Origin: Rhodocyclaceae bacterium
GTDB taxonomy: Bacteria; Pseudomonadota; Gammaproteobacteria; Burkholderiales; Rhodocyclaceae
NCBI GenBank assembly: GCA_016791105.1
Contig: JAEUNM010000104.1
Coordinates: 26,242-90,241, forward strand
Direction: 5' to 3'
DNA length: 64,000 nucleotides
Below the pieces are notes generated by a model. That model had not been told where the DNA came from. It did not search any database and saw nothing but the letters and a program-made list of their open reading frames with translations. The translations under genes were made by a program, and so were the position numbers. Below, piece after piece: positions 34,330 through 43,494 of the stretch; positions within the stretch are counted from its first letter, which is position 1; the number at the start of each line of letters is the position of its first letter.

Positions 34330-35790
34330 ATGGACGACATGCACGAAGATAGGCCGGAAGACAACCAGCAATCCATGCACAGCGAGTTATCCACCGCGAT
34401 ACGGCGCCGGCCTATCGCGGTGGCGCTGGGCACCTCGCTCGAACAAGCGCTGCACACCATGGACGAGAACCGCATCGGTGCGATTCTGGTGATCGATCCG
34501 GATACCGAACGCCCGCGCGGGATTTTCACGCTGCAGGATTTGCTGCGCCGCGTGGTGCTGAAGAACGTGGACCCGCAGCGGCCGATCGATGAGGTGATGA
34601 CGCGCAACCTCATCACGATGCGGCCGCAAAATACGGCCTACCAGGCCGCGGTAACGATGTCGCGGCGCAATGTGCGGCATATCGTGGTAACCGACCACAG
34701 CGGCCGCCTGATGGGCATCGTGTCGCAAAACGACCTCTACGCCCTGCAGCGCGCCGGGGTGAAGGAAATAAGCATCGAAATACGCGACGCGCAGGATTTG
34801 TCGCAACTGCAGTCCGCCGCGGCGGCAATCCGGCGCCTGACCATCACCATGCTGCGCCAGGGCACGGGCGCCGAATATCTGACGCATTTCATTTCCACGC
34901 TGAATGATTTGCTCACCTTGCGCATTCTGGAAATGACCGAGGCCGAATTCGAATTGCCGCAGGTGGAGTGGTGCTGGATCGCGATGGGCTCGGAAGGACG
35001 CTTCGAGCAGACTTTCACTACCGACCAGGATAACGGCATTGTGTTTGCCGCCGAGGCCGGCAAGGAACAGCCCTTGCGCGAACAATTCCTGCCCTTTGCG
35101 CTGGAGGTGAATCGCCGCCTCGACGCCTGCGGCTTTCCGCTCTGCAAGGGCAACATCATGGCCAGCAATCCGCAGTGGTGCCTGTCGCTGCGCGAGTGGA
35201 AAGACAAATTTTCGACCTGGATCAACCGTGCCGAACCCGAGGCGCTGCTGAATGCGTCGATCTTTTTCGATTTCCGGCCCCTCTACGGCGACGAACAACT
35301 GGCCGAGTCGCTGTCCTCCTGGCTGCTCAATCTGACATCGCAGGCAGCGCTATTCGTGCGCATGATGGTGACCAATGCGCTGCAGGTGGAACCGCCGCTC
35401 GGCTTCATCCGTGATTTCGTCTATGACGAATCGAAAGAATTTCCGCACACCATCGACCTGAAAATGCATGGCGTGCGCACATTCGTCGATGCAGCGCGGG
35501 TGCTGGCCCTGGCCTATGGCGTGAGTCAGACCAACACCGCCCAGCGCCTGCGCGCAGCGGGCGAAAAATTCCGCATGAAGCGGGAAGAAATCCAGGCCGC
35601 GCTGGAAGCGTTTTACTTCATCCAGTCGATACGCATGCGTCACCAGATAGACGTGGAACAGGCGGGCAGTGGTTCACCCAACCGGATCAATCCGGACGAA
35701 ATGAACGAGGTGGACCGCCACATGTTGAAGGAATCCTTTAAACAGGCGCGTAAATTCCAGCAGCGCCTGCAGGTGGCGTATCACCTCTAA
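34330..35790 (+). CDS. CBS-pair / DUF294 nucleotidyltransferase-like protein
   Basis: A 486-residue cytoplasmic protein. Two CBS motifs (about residues 20-145, ALHTMDENRIGAILVID and VTMSRRNVRHIVVTDHSGR) are followed by a DUF294 nucleotidyltransferase-like domain (about 170-300) with MGSEGRFEQTF and TDQDNGIVFA, and then the DUF294 C-terminal helical domain. This protein type is commonly encoded beside VC_2705-like sodium:solute symporters, as here (DUF4212 and symporter genes start 268 bp later), and may regulate the transporter in response to adenine nucleotides. The start at 34330 has AAGGAAC. Confidence 0.87.
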   Translation: MDDMHEDRPEDNQQSMHSELSTAIRRRPIAVALGTSLEQALHTMDENRIGAILVIDPDTERPRGIFTLQDLLRRVVLKNVDPQRPIDEVMTRNLITMRPQNTAYQAAVTMSRRNVRHIVVTDHSGRLMGIVSQNDLYALQRAGVKEISIEIRDAQDLSQLQSAAAAIRRLTITMLRQGTGAEYLTHFISTLNDLLTLRILEMTEAEFELPQVEWCWIAMGSEGRFEQTFTTDQDNGIVFAAEAGKEQPLREQFLPFALEVNRRLDACGFPLCKGNIMASNPQWCLSLREWKDKFSTWINRAEPEALLNASIFFDFRPLYGDEQLAESLSSWLLNLTSQAALFVRMMVTNALQVEPPLGFIRDFVYDESKEFPHTIDLKMHGVRTFVDAARVLALAYGVSQTNTAQRLRAAGEKFRMKREEIQAALEAFYFIQSIRMRHQIDVEQAGSGSPNRINPDEMNEVDRHMLKESFKQARKFQQRLQVAYHL

Positions 35791-36058
35791 TCGCGTGCGG
35801 CGGTGCGCGGGCAGCGCATCGCTGCCCTGGCGCCGGCATGGCCGGGGCGGGCCGCTCCGGTTGGGTGTGCGGCCGGGCAGGGGGCGGCATGGCGCCGGCC
35901 GCCCGCGCGCCTTCAATTGCCATCGCAGTATCGGTAGCGCGCGCTCGTGTCAGGCCGCGGCCGTTATACTTCCGCCCGCACGCGCAGACAGCCCATAAAA
36001 CATTCCATCTGCTGTCGCGCGGCCGGCGCACCGGCGCGCCGCCGCAGGAGGAGGAATC

Positions 36059-36319
36059 ATGCCGCCCGACCAAAGGCAGCGCGACTATTGGCGCGCCAAT
36101 CTGATGTTGACCGCAGCCCTGCTCATGGTGTGGCTGCTGGTTACTTTCGTGCCCGTGTATTACGCGCGCGAACTGAACGCCATCAAATTTTTCGGCTGGC
36201 CGCTGGCGTTTTACATGGGCGCGCAGGGCTCGCTGATCGTCTATGTGCTGGTGATCGGCATCTACGCGCTGACGATGAATCGCATCGACCGCAAGTACGG
36301 CGTGCAGGAGCCGGACTGA
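36059..36319 (+). CDS. DUF4212 small subunit of sodium:solute symporter
   Basis: An 86-residue membrane protein with two hydrophobic segments (about 17-38 and 50-75) and a conserved start RQRDYWRANLMLTAALL. The DUF4212 family forms the small partner of VC_2705-type sodium:solute symporters. The start at 36059 has a strong ribosome site (GGAGGAGGAA). The stop is one base before the ATG of the large subunit, showing tight coupling. Confidence 0.93.
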   Translation: MPPDQRQRDYWRANLMLTAALLMVWLLVTFVPVYYARELNAIKFFGWPLAFYMGAQGSLIVYVLVIGIYALTMNRIDRKYGVQEPD

Positions 36320-36320
36320 C

Positions 36321-38378
36321 ATGGCGCTGGACATGATCGCCTTCCGCCGCCGCCTGCGCACGGTGTATGGCTGGTATGCGGGCGGTTTCGCGCTATTCGT
36401 GCTGATGCTGGCGCTGGCCGAGCGGGTGGGGATGCCGCACAAGTGGATAGGCTATGTTTTCATGTTCGCCACCATCGCCCTGTACGCCAGCATAGGGGTA
36501 TTGAGCCGCACCGCGGACGTGTCCGAATACTACGTGGCAGGCCGGCGCGTGCCGGGGTTTTTCAATGGCATGGCGACGGCGGCCGACTGGATGTCGGCGG
36601 CGTCCTTCATCGGCCTGGCCGGCAGCCTTTACCTGGGCGGCTACCAGGGACTCGCTTTCGTGCTGGGCTGGACCGGCGGCTATGTGCTGGTGGCGCTGCT
36701 GCTGGCGCCTTACCTGCGCCGCTTCGGGCAATTCACGATTCCGGACTATCTGGGCGCGCGCTACGGCGGCAATCTGGCCCGCTTCATGGGCAGCATAGGG
36801 ACGGTGCTGGCATCGTTCATTTACGTGGTGGCGCAAATATACGGCGTGGGTTTGATCACCAGCCGCTTCGTCGGGCTGGAATTTGAAATCGGCGTGTTCG
36901 TCGGGCTGGCAGGGGTGCTGGTGTGTTCTTTCCTGGGCGGCATGCGCGCCGTAACCTGGACCCAGGTGGCGCAATACATCGTGCTGCTGGTCGCCTATCT
37001 GGTTCCGGTCGTGATGCTTTCCTACAAAGTGACCGGGGTGCCGGTTCCGCAGGCCGTGTATGGCGGCGTACTGGAAAAGCTCACGCGCAAGGAAGAAGCC
37101 CTGTTCGACAGCCCCAAGGAAGCCGAGGTGCGCGCCTTGTTCAAACAGCGTGCGGATGAGTTGGGGCGCAAGATCGACGGCCTGCCGCAATCGCTGAGCG
37201 ATGAGCGCAAACGTCTGCTGCAGCGGCTGGAGGATGTAAAACAGCGCAGCAATGCGTCCGCCACGTCGGTATCGGCGGCAGCACGCGCGCTGCGCGACCT
37301 GCCGCCCAATCCCGAAGCCGCGCGCGAAACCTGGAGCGCCACCCGGTTGGAACTGGAGGCCAAGGCGCAGCATCCGCAGCCGCACGCGGCGGCCTACCCG
37401 GGCAGCGATGCGGAAGATGGCGCCACCATGCGCGTCAATTTCATCGCCCTGGTGATCGTGCTCATGATAGGTACGGCTTCCCTGCCGCACATACTCATGC
37501 GCTACTACACCACGCCCAGCGTGCGGGAGGCGCGCGAGTCGGTTTTCTGGTCGCTGCTATTCATATTCCTGCTCTACATCACCGCGCCGGCCTATGCGGT
37601 ATTCGCAAAATGGGAGGTATATAACGATCTGGTGGGTACCCACATTTCGGCCTTGCCGGCCTGGATTGCATCCTGGGGCAAGGTGGGCCTGGTCAAGGTA
37701 TTCGACATCAATGGCGACGGCATTCTGCAACTAGCCGAACTCACGCTGGATAGCGACGTGATCGTGCTGGCGACGCCGGAAATCGCCGGGCTGCCCTATG
37801 TAGTGTCCGGTCTGGTCGCGGCCGGCGGGCTGGCCGCCGCACTATCGACGGCGGACGGTTTGCTGCTCACGATTTCCAGTGCGCTGTCGCACGACGTGTA
37901 TTACAGAGTGCTGAATCCGAACGCGTCCACGCAAAGGCGCCTGGTCATTTCCAAATCATTGCTGCTCATGGTGGCGGTGGTGGCGGCATTTACGGCCACG
38001 CGCCGGCCGGAGCACATTTTGTTCATGGTCGGGCTGGCGTTTTCGGTCGCCGCGGCGACGTTTTTTCCAGCCCTGGTGTGCGGTGTGTTCTGGAAGCGCG
38101 CGAACAAGTGGGGCGCCGTGCTGGGCATGCTGTGCGGTTTGGCCGTCACTGTGTATTACTGTGTGATCACGCACCCGTTCTTCGGCGGTTCCATGGCTGC
38201 CGCCTGGTTTGGCATCAGCCCGATTTCGGCCGGCATTTTCGGCATTCCGGTAGGGTTCGCGGTGCTCATAGTGGTAAGCCTGCTTAGCCGCGAACCCGAC
38301 GCGCAGACGCTGGACCTGGTCGACCAGATACGTTACCCGGCCGAGTTGCGTGCGCCCGCGCATTCGCAGCTTCCTTGA
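36321..38378 (+). CDS. sodium:solute symporter, VC_2705 subfamily, with central soluble insertion
   Basis: A 685-residue SSS-family symporter with about 13 membrane segments, of the ActP-like VC_2705 type that carries acetate or other monocarboxylates. Typical segments are SEYYVAGRRVPGFFNGMATA, DWMSAASFIGLAG, FTIPDYLGARYGG and GGLAAALSTADGLLLTISSA. Between membrane segments, about residues 245-375 form a charged, helical, soluble stretch (LTRKEEALFDSPKEAEVRAL ... LQRLEDVKQRSN). The start at 36321 follows the DUF4212 stop by one base. Substrate is unproven. Confidence 0.9.
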   Translation: MALDMIAFRRRLRTVYGWYAGGFALFVLMLALAERVGMPHKWIGYVFMFATIALYASIGVLSRTADVSEYYVAGRRVPGFFNGMATAADWMSAASFIGLAGSLYLGGYQGLAFVLGWTGGYVLVALLLAPYLRRFGQFTIPDYLGARYGGNLARFMGSIGTVLASFIYVVAQIYGVGLITSRFVGLEFEIGVFVGLAGVLVCSFLGGMRAVTWTQVAQYIVLLVAYLVPVVMLSYKVTGVPVPQAVYGGVLEKLTRKEEALFDSPKEAEVRALFKQRADELGRKIDGLPQSLSDERKRLLQRLEDVKQRSNASATSVSAAARALRDLPPNPEAARETWSATRLELEAKAQHPQPHAAAYPGSDAEDGATMRVNFIALVIVLMIGTASLPHILMRYYTTPSVREARESVFWSLLFIFLLYITAPAYAVFAKWEVYNDLVGTHISALPAWIASWGKVGLVKVFDINGDGILQLAELTLDSDVIVLATPEIAGLPYVVSGLVAAGGLAAALSTADGLLLTISSALSHDVYYRVLNPNASTQRRLVISKSLLLMVAVVAAFTATRRPEHILFMVGLAFSVAAATFFPALVCGVFWKRANKWGAVLGMLCGLAVTVYYCVITHPFFGGSMAAAWFGISPISAGIFGIPVGFAVLIVVSLLSREPDAQTLDLVDQIRYPAELRAPAHSQLP

Positions 38379-38456
38379 ATCGGCGCCCCGCACACAGCGA
38401 ATTTTTGCGCCCGGCGCTGGGTTTCGCGCCGCGGTTTGGTAGAATGCCGGCCTTCC

Positions 38457-38547
38457 GGAGAGGTGGATGAGCGGTTTAAGTCGCACGCCTGGAAAGCGTG
38501 TTTAGGGTAATACCCTAACGCGGGTTCGAATCCCGCCCTCTCCGCCA
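38457..38547 (+). tRNA. tRNA-Ser (GGA)
   Basis: A 91-nt class II tRNA. The acceptor stem is GGAGAGG / CCTCTCC, the anticodon loop is CTGGAAA with anticodon GGA at 38491-38493, a long variable arm TTTAGGGTAATACCCTAA follows, the T arm contains GGGTTCGAATCCC, and the 3' GCCA is encoded. It reads UCC and UCU codons. Confidence 0.97.
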
Positions 38548-38821
38548 GCCCCACGCAAATACGCGCCATTCGGCGCGCACCATCAAACCCTGTGTTGTTA
38601 CCTTGCCGGCCGCACGCGGTTCGGCGCACCGGATAAGCTTCGTCATATCCGGCTTGACACAAATTTCCTTGCATCGGTGGGGTAGCAGCCGCCCGCGATA
38701 TGGGCCCTTGTTCGTGCGCTGTCACCACGCGCTGCCGTACTGTGTCGCTGTAGCGGAGCCTGTCGAACTCGACGCCCAGGCCGGGCACAAGGATAATGCG
38801 GGCTGGCAGGAGCGAATATTC

Positions 38822-40039
38822 ATGAGCAATCCACCCCAAACCACCGCCCAAGCGCTTGGGCGCGCGCTTGCGCTTGTTCCCGGCCTGGCCGAACGCGCCG
38901 GTCAGACCGAGGCGGCGCGCGCGTTGCCGGCAGCGACCTGGCAGGAACTCGAAGCGAGCGGCTTGTTGCGCATTTTGCAGCCGCGCCGCGTGGGCGGAGC
39001 AGAATTGCCCTTTGGCGCGCTGGTGGAGGTGAGTGCCATACTGGCCCGCGCCTGCGGCTCCACTGCCTGGGTGTATGCAAACCTGGCCAGCCATCAATGG
39101 ATGTTGGGCATGTGGCCGGCTGCCGCGCAGGATGAAGTTTGGGGCGCGGGCGGTGAAACCAGTGCCGTGCCCATCGCCGCCTCACTCATTTTCCCCGCCG
39201 GGCGTGCCCGCCGCGAAGGCAGCGGCTGGCGGCTGTCGGGCCGCTGGAGTTTTGTGAGCGGGGTCGAAACCTGTGCCTGGATCATGCTGGGCGGCGTCGC
39301 GGTGGATGACGACGACGCACCCCTGGGTGAAAAGCATGCCGAATATCGCGTGTTCCTGTTGCCGCGCGACGACTACGAGGTGCGCGATACCTGGAAAGTC
39401 GTGGGGCTGGCCGGCACGCGCTCGGATGAGGTGTTCGTGCAGGACAAGTGGGTACCCGAACACCGCACCCTGGCGCTGGTGGATGCCCAGGGCGATGCGC
39501 CGCCGGGCGCAGCGGTGAATTCCGGTGCGCTGTATCGAATTCCGTTGCTTGCCACTTTCGGCTATGTCGTGGTGGGCGTACCGGTCGGTCTGGCCGAAGG
39601 CATGCTGAAACTATTTACCGATGAAAACCGTTCGCGCCTGGCTTCTTATTCCGGGCGCGCACTGGCGGATTTTCCGGCCATCCAGGCCAAACTGGCCGAG
39701 GCCGCCGCGCTGGCGGATTGTGCGCGCGAACTGGCGCTCGCGCGCTGCGCGGAAATCATGCAGCTGGCGCAGGCCGGCGGCGTGCCGCGGCTGGCCGACA
39801 AGGCGCGCCTGCGGCGCGATGCCGCGTTTGCTGCCCGGCTTGCGGCGCGGGCGGTCGATCTGTTGTTCGACAGTTGCGGGGCGGCGGCGCTGTTTCTTGA
39901 ACATCCGGCGCAGCGGGCGTTCCGCGATGTGCATGCGTCGGTTGCGCACATTGCGCTCAACTGGGACGCGCAGGCTTCCATCTATGGCCGTGTAATGCTG
40001 GGCCATACGGCGGACATCGGCCCGATAGATCGCGCATGA
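38822..40039 (+). CDS. flavin-dependent monooxygenase, oxygenase component (acyl-CoA dehydrogenase fold)
   Basis: A 405-residue class D two-component monooxygenase oxygenase (HsaA/HpaH-like, acyl-CoA dehydrogenase fold). Visible landmarks are GLLRILQPRRVGGAELPFG near the N-terminus, ACGSTAWVYANLASHQWMLG, the FMN/FAD region GRWSFVSGVETCAWIMLGG, WKVVGLAGTRSDEVFVQD, and DSCGAAALFLEHPAQRAFRD with VHASVAHIALNWDAQ at the C-terminus. The start at 38822 has CAGGAG 11 bp upstream. The flavin reductase gene overlaps its stop by four bases, which supports a two-component hydroxylase. The substrate is unknown, though phenols and steroid ring intermediates are family examples. Confidence 0.87.
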   Translation: MSNPPQTTAQALGRALALVPGLAERAGQTEAARALPAATWQELEASGLLRILQPRRVGGAELPFGALVEVSAILARACGSTAWVYANLASHQWMLGMWPAAAQDEVWGAGGETSAVPIAASLIFPAGRARREGSGWRLSGRWSFVSGVETCAWIMLGGVAVDDDDAPLGEKHAEYRVFLLPRDDYEVRDTWKVVGLAGTRSDEVFVQDKWVPEHRTLALVDAQGDAPPGAAVNSGALYRIPLLATFGYVVVGVPVGLAEGMLKLFTDENRSRLASYSGRALADFPAIQAKLAEAAALADCARELALARCAEIMQLAQAGGVPRLADKARLRRDAAFAARLAARAVDLLFDSCGAAALFLEHPAQRAFRDVHASVAHIALNWDAQASIYGRVMLGHTADIGPIDRA

Positions 40040-40515
40040 GCATGGATACGCGCGAATTTCGCCGCGCCCTGGGTTGTTTCGCGACCGGCATCACGGTCAT
40101 CACGGCGCGCGACGCGGCCGGCATGCCGGTCGGGCTGACGGCAAATTCCTTCAATTCGGTATCGCTGGACCCGCCGCTGGTGCTGTGGAGCCTGTCGCTC
40201 TATTCGAATAATCTGGCCGCCTTCCAGAACTGCAGCCATTGGGCTGTGAATGTGCTAGCGGCAGACCAGCAAGCGTTGTCGCAGCGTTTTGCCCAAACCG
40301 AGGGAAATCGGTTCGGCGGCCTGGATTTTTCCGAGGGGCTGGGCGGCGCACCGCTGCTGGAAGGTTGTTGCGCGCGTTTCGAGTGCCGCAACGAAACCCA
40401 TTACGCCGGCGGCGACCACCTCATTTTTCTGGGTGAGGTGGAACGCTACGAGCGCTTCGAGCGCCCGCCGCTGCTGTACTTTGGCGGCCGCTATCGCCAG
40501 CTCGGGACGGACTGA
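40036..40515 (+). CDS. flavin reductase component of the monooxygenase
   Basis: A 159-residue flavin reductase (flavin reductase-like FMN-binding family, HsaB/HpaC type) supplying reduced flavin to the preceding oxygenase. The family pattern is FRRALGCFATGITVITARD, then VGLTANSFNSVSLDPPLVLW, FAVNVLA-like WAVNVLAADQQ, and the C-terminal HLIFLGEVERYE ... LLYFGGRYRQL. The ATGA overlap with the oxygenase gene (40036-40039) implies coupled translation. Confidence 0.92.
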   Translation: MSMDTREFRRALGCFATGITVITARDAAGMPVGLTANSFNSVSLDPPLVLWSLSLYSNNLAAFQNCSHWAVNVLAADQQALSQRFAQTEGNRFGGLDFSEGLGGAPLLEGCCARFECRNETHYAGGDHLIFLGEVERYERFERPPLLYFGGRYRQLGTD

Positions 40516-40568
40516 CGTGCCGAACCGGCCACTGCGCCGCGCTCACGCCTGCGAACGGAAGCGCGGCC

Positions 40569-41357
40569 GTGCCTAGCGCCGTAGCGGACGCCATCGTCGC
40601 CGGTGAAGGTTCGCGCAGCCTGTTATTTCTGCATGGCATCGGCGGCGGTGCGTGGCTGTGGCAGGCGCAGGTCGAATATTTCGCTGCGGTGGGGTATCGC
40701 GTGTTGGCCTGGGACATGCCGGGCTATGGCGCCAGTGCGAGCATCGATCCTTACGATTTTCCCGGGCTGGCGCGGGCGGCGCTGGATTTGCTCGATGCGC
40801 ACGGCATTGCGCGCGCCGTGCTGGTGGGGCAGAGCATGGGCGGCATGCTGGCGCTGGAAATTCACTCTGCCGCGCCGCGGCGAGTGGAAGGCCTGGTGCT
40901 GGCGGCAACCAGCCCTGCGTTCGGCAGCCAGAATGGCGAATTTCAGCGCCGTTTCATCGCCGCGCGGCTCGCGCCGCTGGAAGCCGGACTGGGCATGCAG
41001 GGGGTTGCGCACGTACTGATGCCGGGGTTTTTGGCCGCTGCTGCCTCGCCTGAGTTGCGCAGTGTGGTGGCCGAAGGTATGGCCGCAATTCCAGCCGAAA
41101 CTTACCGGCGCGCAGTCCGCGCGCTCATCCACTTCGATCGCCGCGAACGCCTGGCACAAATACGCGTACCAGTATTGTGTGTGGCCGGCAGCGCGGACCA
41201 GATCGCCGGACCGAAAACCATGCGCCAGTTGGCCGCCGCGATCCCGCACGCGGTTTATGCCGAACTTGCCGGCTGCGGCCACCTGCCGAACATGGAACGC
41301 CCGCTCGAATTCAACGAGCTGATCGCCCAGTTCCTGCACGAACAGTTTTCCGCCTGA
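40569..41357 (+). CDS. alpha/beta hydrolase
   Basis: A 262-residue alpha/beta hydrolase from a GTG start at 40569 (CGGAAG upstream). The oxyanion segment is LFLHGIGGGAWLW, the nucleophile is VLVGQSMGGMLAL, the acid is in CVAGSADQIAGP and the base histidine is in GCGHLPNMERP. It resembles enol-lactonases and C-C bond hydrolases of aromatic pathways. It follows the monooxygenase pair by 53 bp and is probably co-transcribed. No ring-cleavage dioxygenase is present, so the reaction order cannot be reconstructed. Confidence 0.87.
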   Translation: MPSAVADAIVAGEGSRSLLFLHGIGGGAWLWQAQVEYFAAVGYRVLAWDMPGYGASASIDPYDFPGLARAALDLLDAHGIARAVLVGQSMGGMLALEIHSAAPRRVEGLVLAATSPAFGSQNGEFQRRFIAARLAPLEAGLGMQGVAHVLMPGFLAAAASPELRSVVAEGMAAIPAETYRRAVRALIHFDRRERLAQIRVPVLCVAGSADQIAGPKTMRQLAAAIPHAVYAELAGCGHLPNMERPLEFNELIAQFLHEQFSA

Positions 41358-41783
41358 CGCGTTTGCCGCCCCATACGCGGCCCGGCATCGTGACTGAATG
41401 CACGCCGCAGCGAAAGCGGCGGGTGCTCAAGTTTTTCGCAGCGCGAGCCGATAAAGCAGTTGTCGCGCAGGTGCATTATTTACCGGGTTTTGTTGCTGGC
41501 GTGCATGCGGTGTCTGCACTGATGAGCCGCTCGGAGCAAGGTTTTTGCGGGCGGGCAGGGCCGGCGCCGCAATGGCGCGCGCCAAGCAGTGCATTCTTGT
41601 TGTTGCAGGTCCAGCAGGGCGTCGGCCCGGCTTGACGGCGCTCCGCGAGTGCACGCGCGCCAAGCGGAAAGTGGTCGCTTGTGAAGGATTGAGGATGTCG
41701 GCGCGAACGCTGCTTGCACGTTGACGTCAAAGGGGCGATGCTAAAAAGCAGACTTTATTGAAACGGCGATCGCTAATTGGGGA
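41358..41783. other. 426-bp intergenic region
   Basis: No supported gene. Short minus-strand frames here overlap one another and lack starts. The promoter of the small DUF3850-like gene should lie near 41700-41770. Confidence 0.5.
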
Positions 41784-42050
41784 ATGGCCATGGAACACAC
41801 GATTTGGCTGCTGCCAGACATATTCGACCAGATCTGGCGTGATGAACGAAGCTACGTGATTTGCGAAAACCTGCGCGGGCTGGGTGCCGGCGACATGGTG
41901 CACATCGAAGAAGGCAACAAGACCGGCTCGCGCACGGGTCGATCGCTCGACGCCCGCGTCAGCGCGCTGACCCCGGGCGGAAAAGAAGGTCTGCCGCACG
42001 ATCTGTCAGTGCTTGGCGTGGCGGTGGTTGCGAAACGTTCGCGCGTTTAG
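41784..42050 (+). CDS. small protein, possible DUF3850/ASCH-like (PUA fold)
   Basis: An 88-residue soluble protein (MAMEHTIWLLPDIFDQIW). The pattern of an N-terminal His-x-Ile/Leu strand, PDIFDQIWRDERSYVICENL and then LGAGDMVHIEE resembles DUF3850, where HELKI..EYF..V..G.K.FEIR.ND precedes .VGD.L.L.E. That fold is related to ASCH/PUA RNA-binding domains, but the usual FEIR reads YVICE here. It stands alone, 426 bp from the hydrolase and followed by a strong terminator. Function is unknown and the family call is tentative. Confidence 0.6.
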   Translation: MAMEHTIWLLPDIFDQIWRDERSYVICENLRGLGAGDMVHIEEGNKTGSRTGRSLDARVSALTPGGKEGLPHDLSVLGVAVVAKRSRV

Positions 42051-42068
42051 GCTACTAGTGCGCTGCGA

Positions 42069-42102
42069 ACGGCCGCCTGGGGGCGGCCGTTTTTGTTTTT
42101 TT
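42069..42102 (+). terminator. intrinsic terminator after small DUF3850-like gene
   Basis: A perfect 9-bp stem ACGGCCGCC / GGCGGCCGT with a TGGG loop is followed by TTTTGTTTTTTT. It lies 19 bp beyond the stop at 42050. Confidence 0.92.
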
Positions 42103-42253
42103 GACCTGCGCAGAGGCACGCGGAGCAGGCGGTGCATGCGAGCGAGGACATTCTACAGAGCACGAAAATCCGCCGCGAGAAAGTCTGAAGCAGAACACTG
42201 CACGAAACCTACCGGGGAACGGTACACCGTCAGGGAGCTTGCGAAAAGGATTC

Positions 42254-42329
42254 TGGAGCGGGCGACGAGTCTCGAACTCGCGACCTCAGGCTTGGGAAGC
42301 CGGCGCTCTACCAACTGAGCTACACCCGC
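42254..42329 (-). tRNA. tRNA-Gly (CCC)
   Basis: A 76-nt tRNA on the minus strand. The acceptor stem is GCGGGTG / CGCCCGC, the D arm is GCTCAGTTGGTAGAGC, the anticodon loop TTCCCAA has CCC at 42294-42296, the T arm contains GAGTTCGAGACTC, and the 3' TCCA is encoded. The anticodon stem CCGGC / GCCTG has one C-U mismatch (positions 28-42). Confidence 0.95.
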
Positions 42330-42460
42330 TCGGTGAGCCGCGATTATACACGCCGGCGCGCAGGCCCCGGCGTGGCGCGGAACACGCTGCCGGCTTGGCG
42401 GACGGGCGGTTCTGACCGCCATGCTAAAATCCGGCCGCGTTCATTTCAGCCTTCGTGCCG

Positions 42461-42664
42461 ATGATAGAGGTGCTCATAAACGGCGAACCGCAGCGCGTTT
42501 CGCCAGCGCTCACGGTTGCACAATTGTTGTCGCAGCGGGCGCTCGCCGGCAAGCGCGTGGCGGTGGAACGCAATGGGGAAATCGTCCCGAAAAGTCTGCA
42601 TGCCAGCGTCGAGCTTTGTGCCGGCGACCGGCTCGAAATTGTCGTCGCCGTCGGCGGCGGCTGA
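42461..42664 (+). CDS. thiS: sulfur carrier protein ThiS
   Basis: A 67-residue ubiquitin-fold sulfur carrier for thiazole synthesis in thiamine biosynthesis. It starts [20 protein letters not shown] and ends with the required Gly-Gly (VVAVGGG, with one extra Gly drawn from the frame). The C-terminal glycine is the site of thiocarboxylation. An in-frame GTG at 42455 would add two residues. thiG starts 40 bp downstream. No TPP riboswitch was recognised upstream. Confidence 0.92.
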   Translation: MIEVLINGEPQRVSPALTVAQLLSQRALAGKRVAVERNGEIVPKSLHASVELCAGDRLEIVVAVGGG

Positions 42665-42704
42665 GGCGGCCGCCTGGCCGCGAACCCATCCGGTATTTTT
42701 TTTC

Positions 42705-43493
42705 ATGACTGACGCACCGCTTACCATTGCCGGCCGCGCCTATGCTTCGCGCTTGTTGGTCGGCACGGGCAAATATCGCGACTTTGACCAGACCGCCGAA
42801 GCAATTGCCGCGAGCGGCGCGGAAATCGTAACCGTGGCGATACGCCGCGTGAATATCGGCCAGAACCCCGGCCAGCCCAATCTGCTGGATGTCATTTCGC
42901 CGCAGCGCTACACGCTGCTGCCAAATACCGCCGGTTGTTATAGTGCGGACGATGCGGTGCGCACGCTGCGCCTGGCGCGCGAACTGCTGGACGGGCACAA
43001 ACTCGTCAAGCTGGAAGTGCTGGGCGATCAGCACACCCTGTTCCCCAACATGCCGGAAACCTTGAAAGCCGCCGCCACCCTGGTGAAAGACGGCTTCGAC
43101 GTAATGGTGTATTGCTCGGACGACCCGGTGCAGGCGCGCATGCTGGAAGACGCCGGCTGCGTTGCCGTCATGCCGCTTGCGTCCTTGATCGGTTCCGGCA
43201 TGGGTATACTGAATCCCTGGAATTTGCGCCTGATCATCGACCAGGCCAAAGTGCCAGTACTGGTCGATGCCGGTGTGGGCACGGCCTCCGACGCCGCGGT
43301 GGCGATGGAATTGGGCTGCGACGGCGTACTCATGAATACCGCCATTGCCGGCGCGCGCGACCCGGTGCGGATGGCGCGTGCCATGAAGCTGGCGGTCGAG
43401 GCCGGGCGCGATGCCTATCTGGCCGGCCGCATGCCGCGCAAGTTCTACAGTGCCGACCCGAGCTCGCCGGCCGGTGGCCTGATCGGTTCCTAG
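42705..43493 (+). CDS. thiG: thiazole synthase ThiG
   Basis: A 262-residue thiazole synthase, which condenses 1-deoxyxylulose 5-phosphate, dehydroglycine and ThiS-thiocarboxylate. The sequence starts [20 protein letters not shown]. The Schiff-base lysine region is [11 protein letters not shown], and [38 protein letters not shown] and [15 protein letters not shown] are family signatures. The start codon follows a T-rich stretch without a clear ribosome site, so coupling with thiS is likely. trmB starts one base after its stop. Confidence 0.97.
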   Translation: MTDAPLTIAGRAYASRLLVGTGKYRDFDQTAEAIAASGAEIVTVAIRRVNIGQNPGQPNLLDVISPQRYTLLPNTAGCYSADDAVRTLRLARELLDGHKLVKLEVLGDQHTLFPNMPETLKAAATLVKDGFDVMVYCSDDPVQARMLEDAGCVAVMPLASLIGSGMGILNPWNLRLIIDQAKVPVLVDAGVGTASDAAVAMELGCDGVLMNTAIAGARDPVRMARAMKLAVEAGRDAYLAGRMPRKFYSADPSSPAGGLIGS

Positions 43494-43494
43494 C

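Noticed and set aside
42332..42460. Possible TPP riboswitch upstream of thiS-thiG
   Set aside because: No CTGAGA-type thi-box core or matching helices are seen in the 130 bp before thiS.
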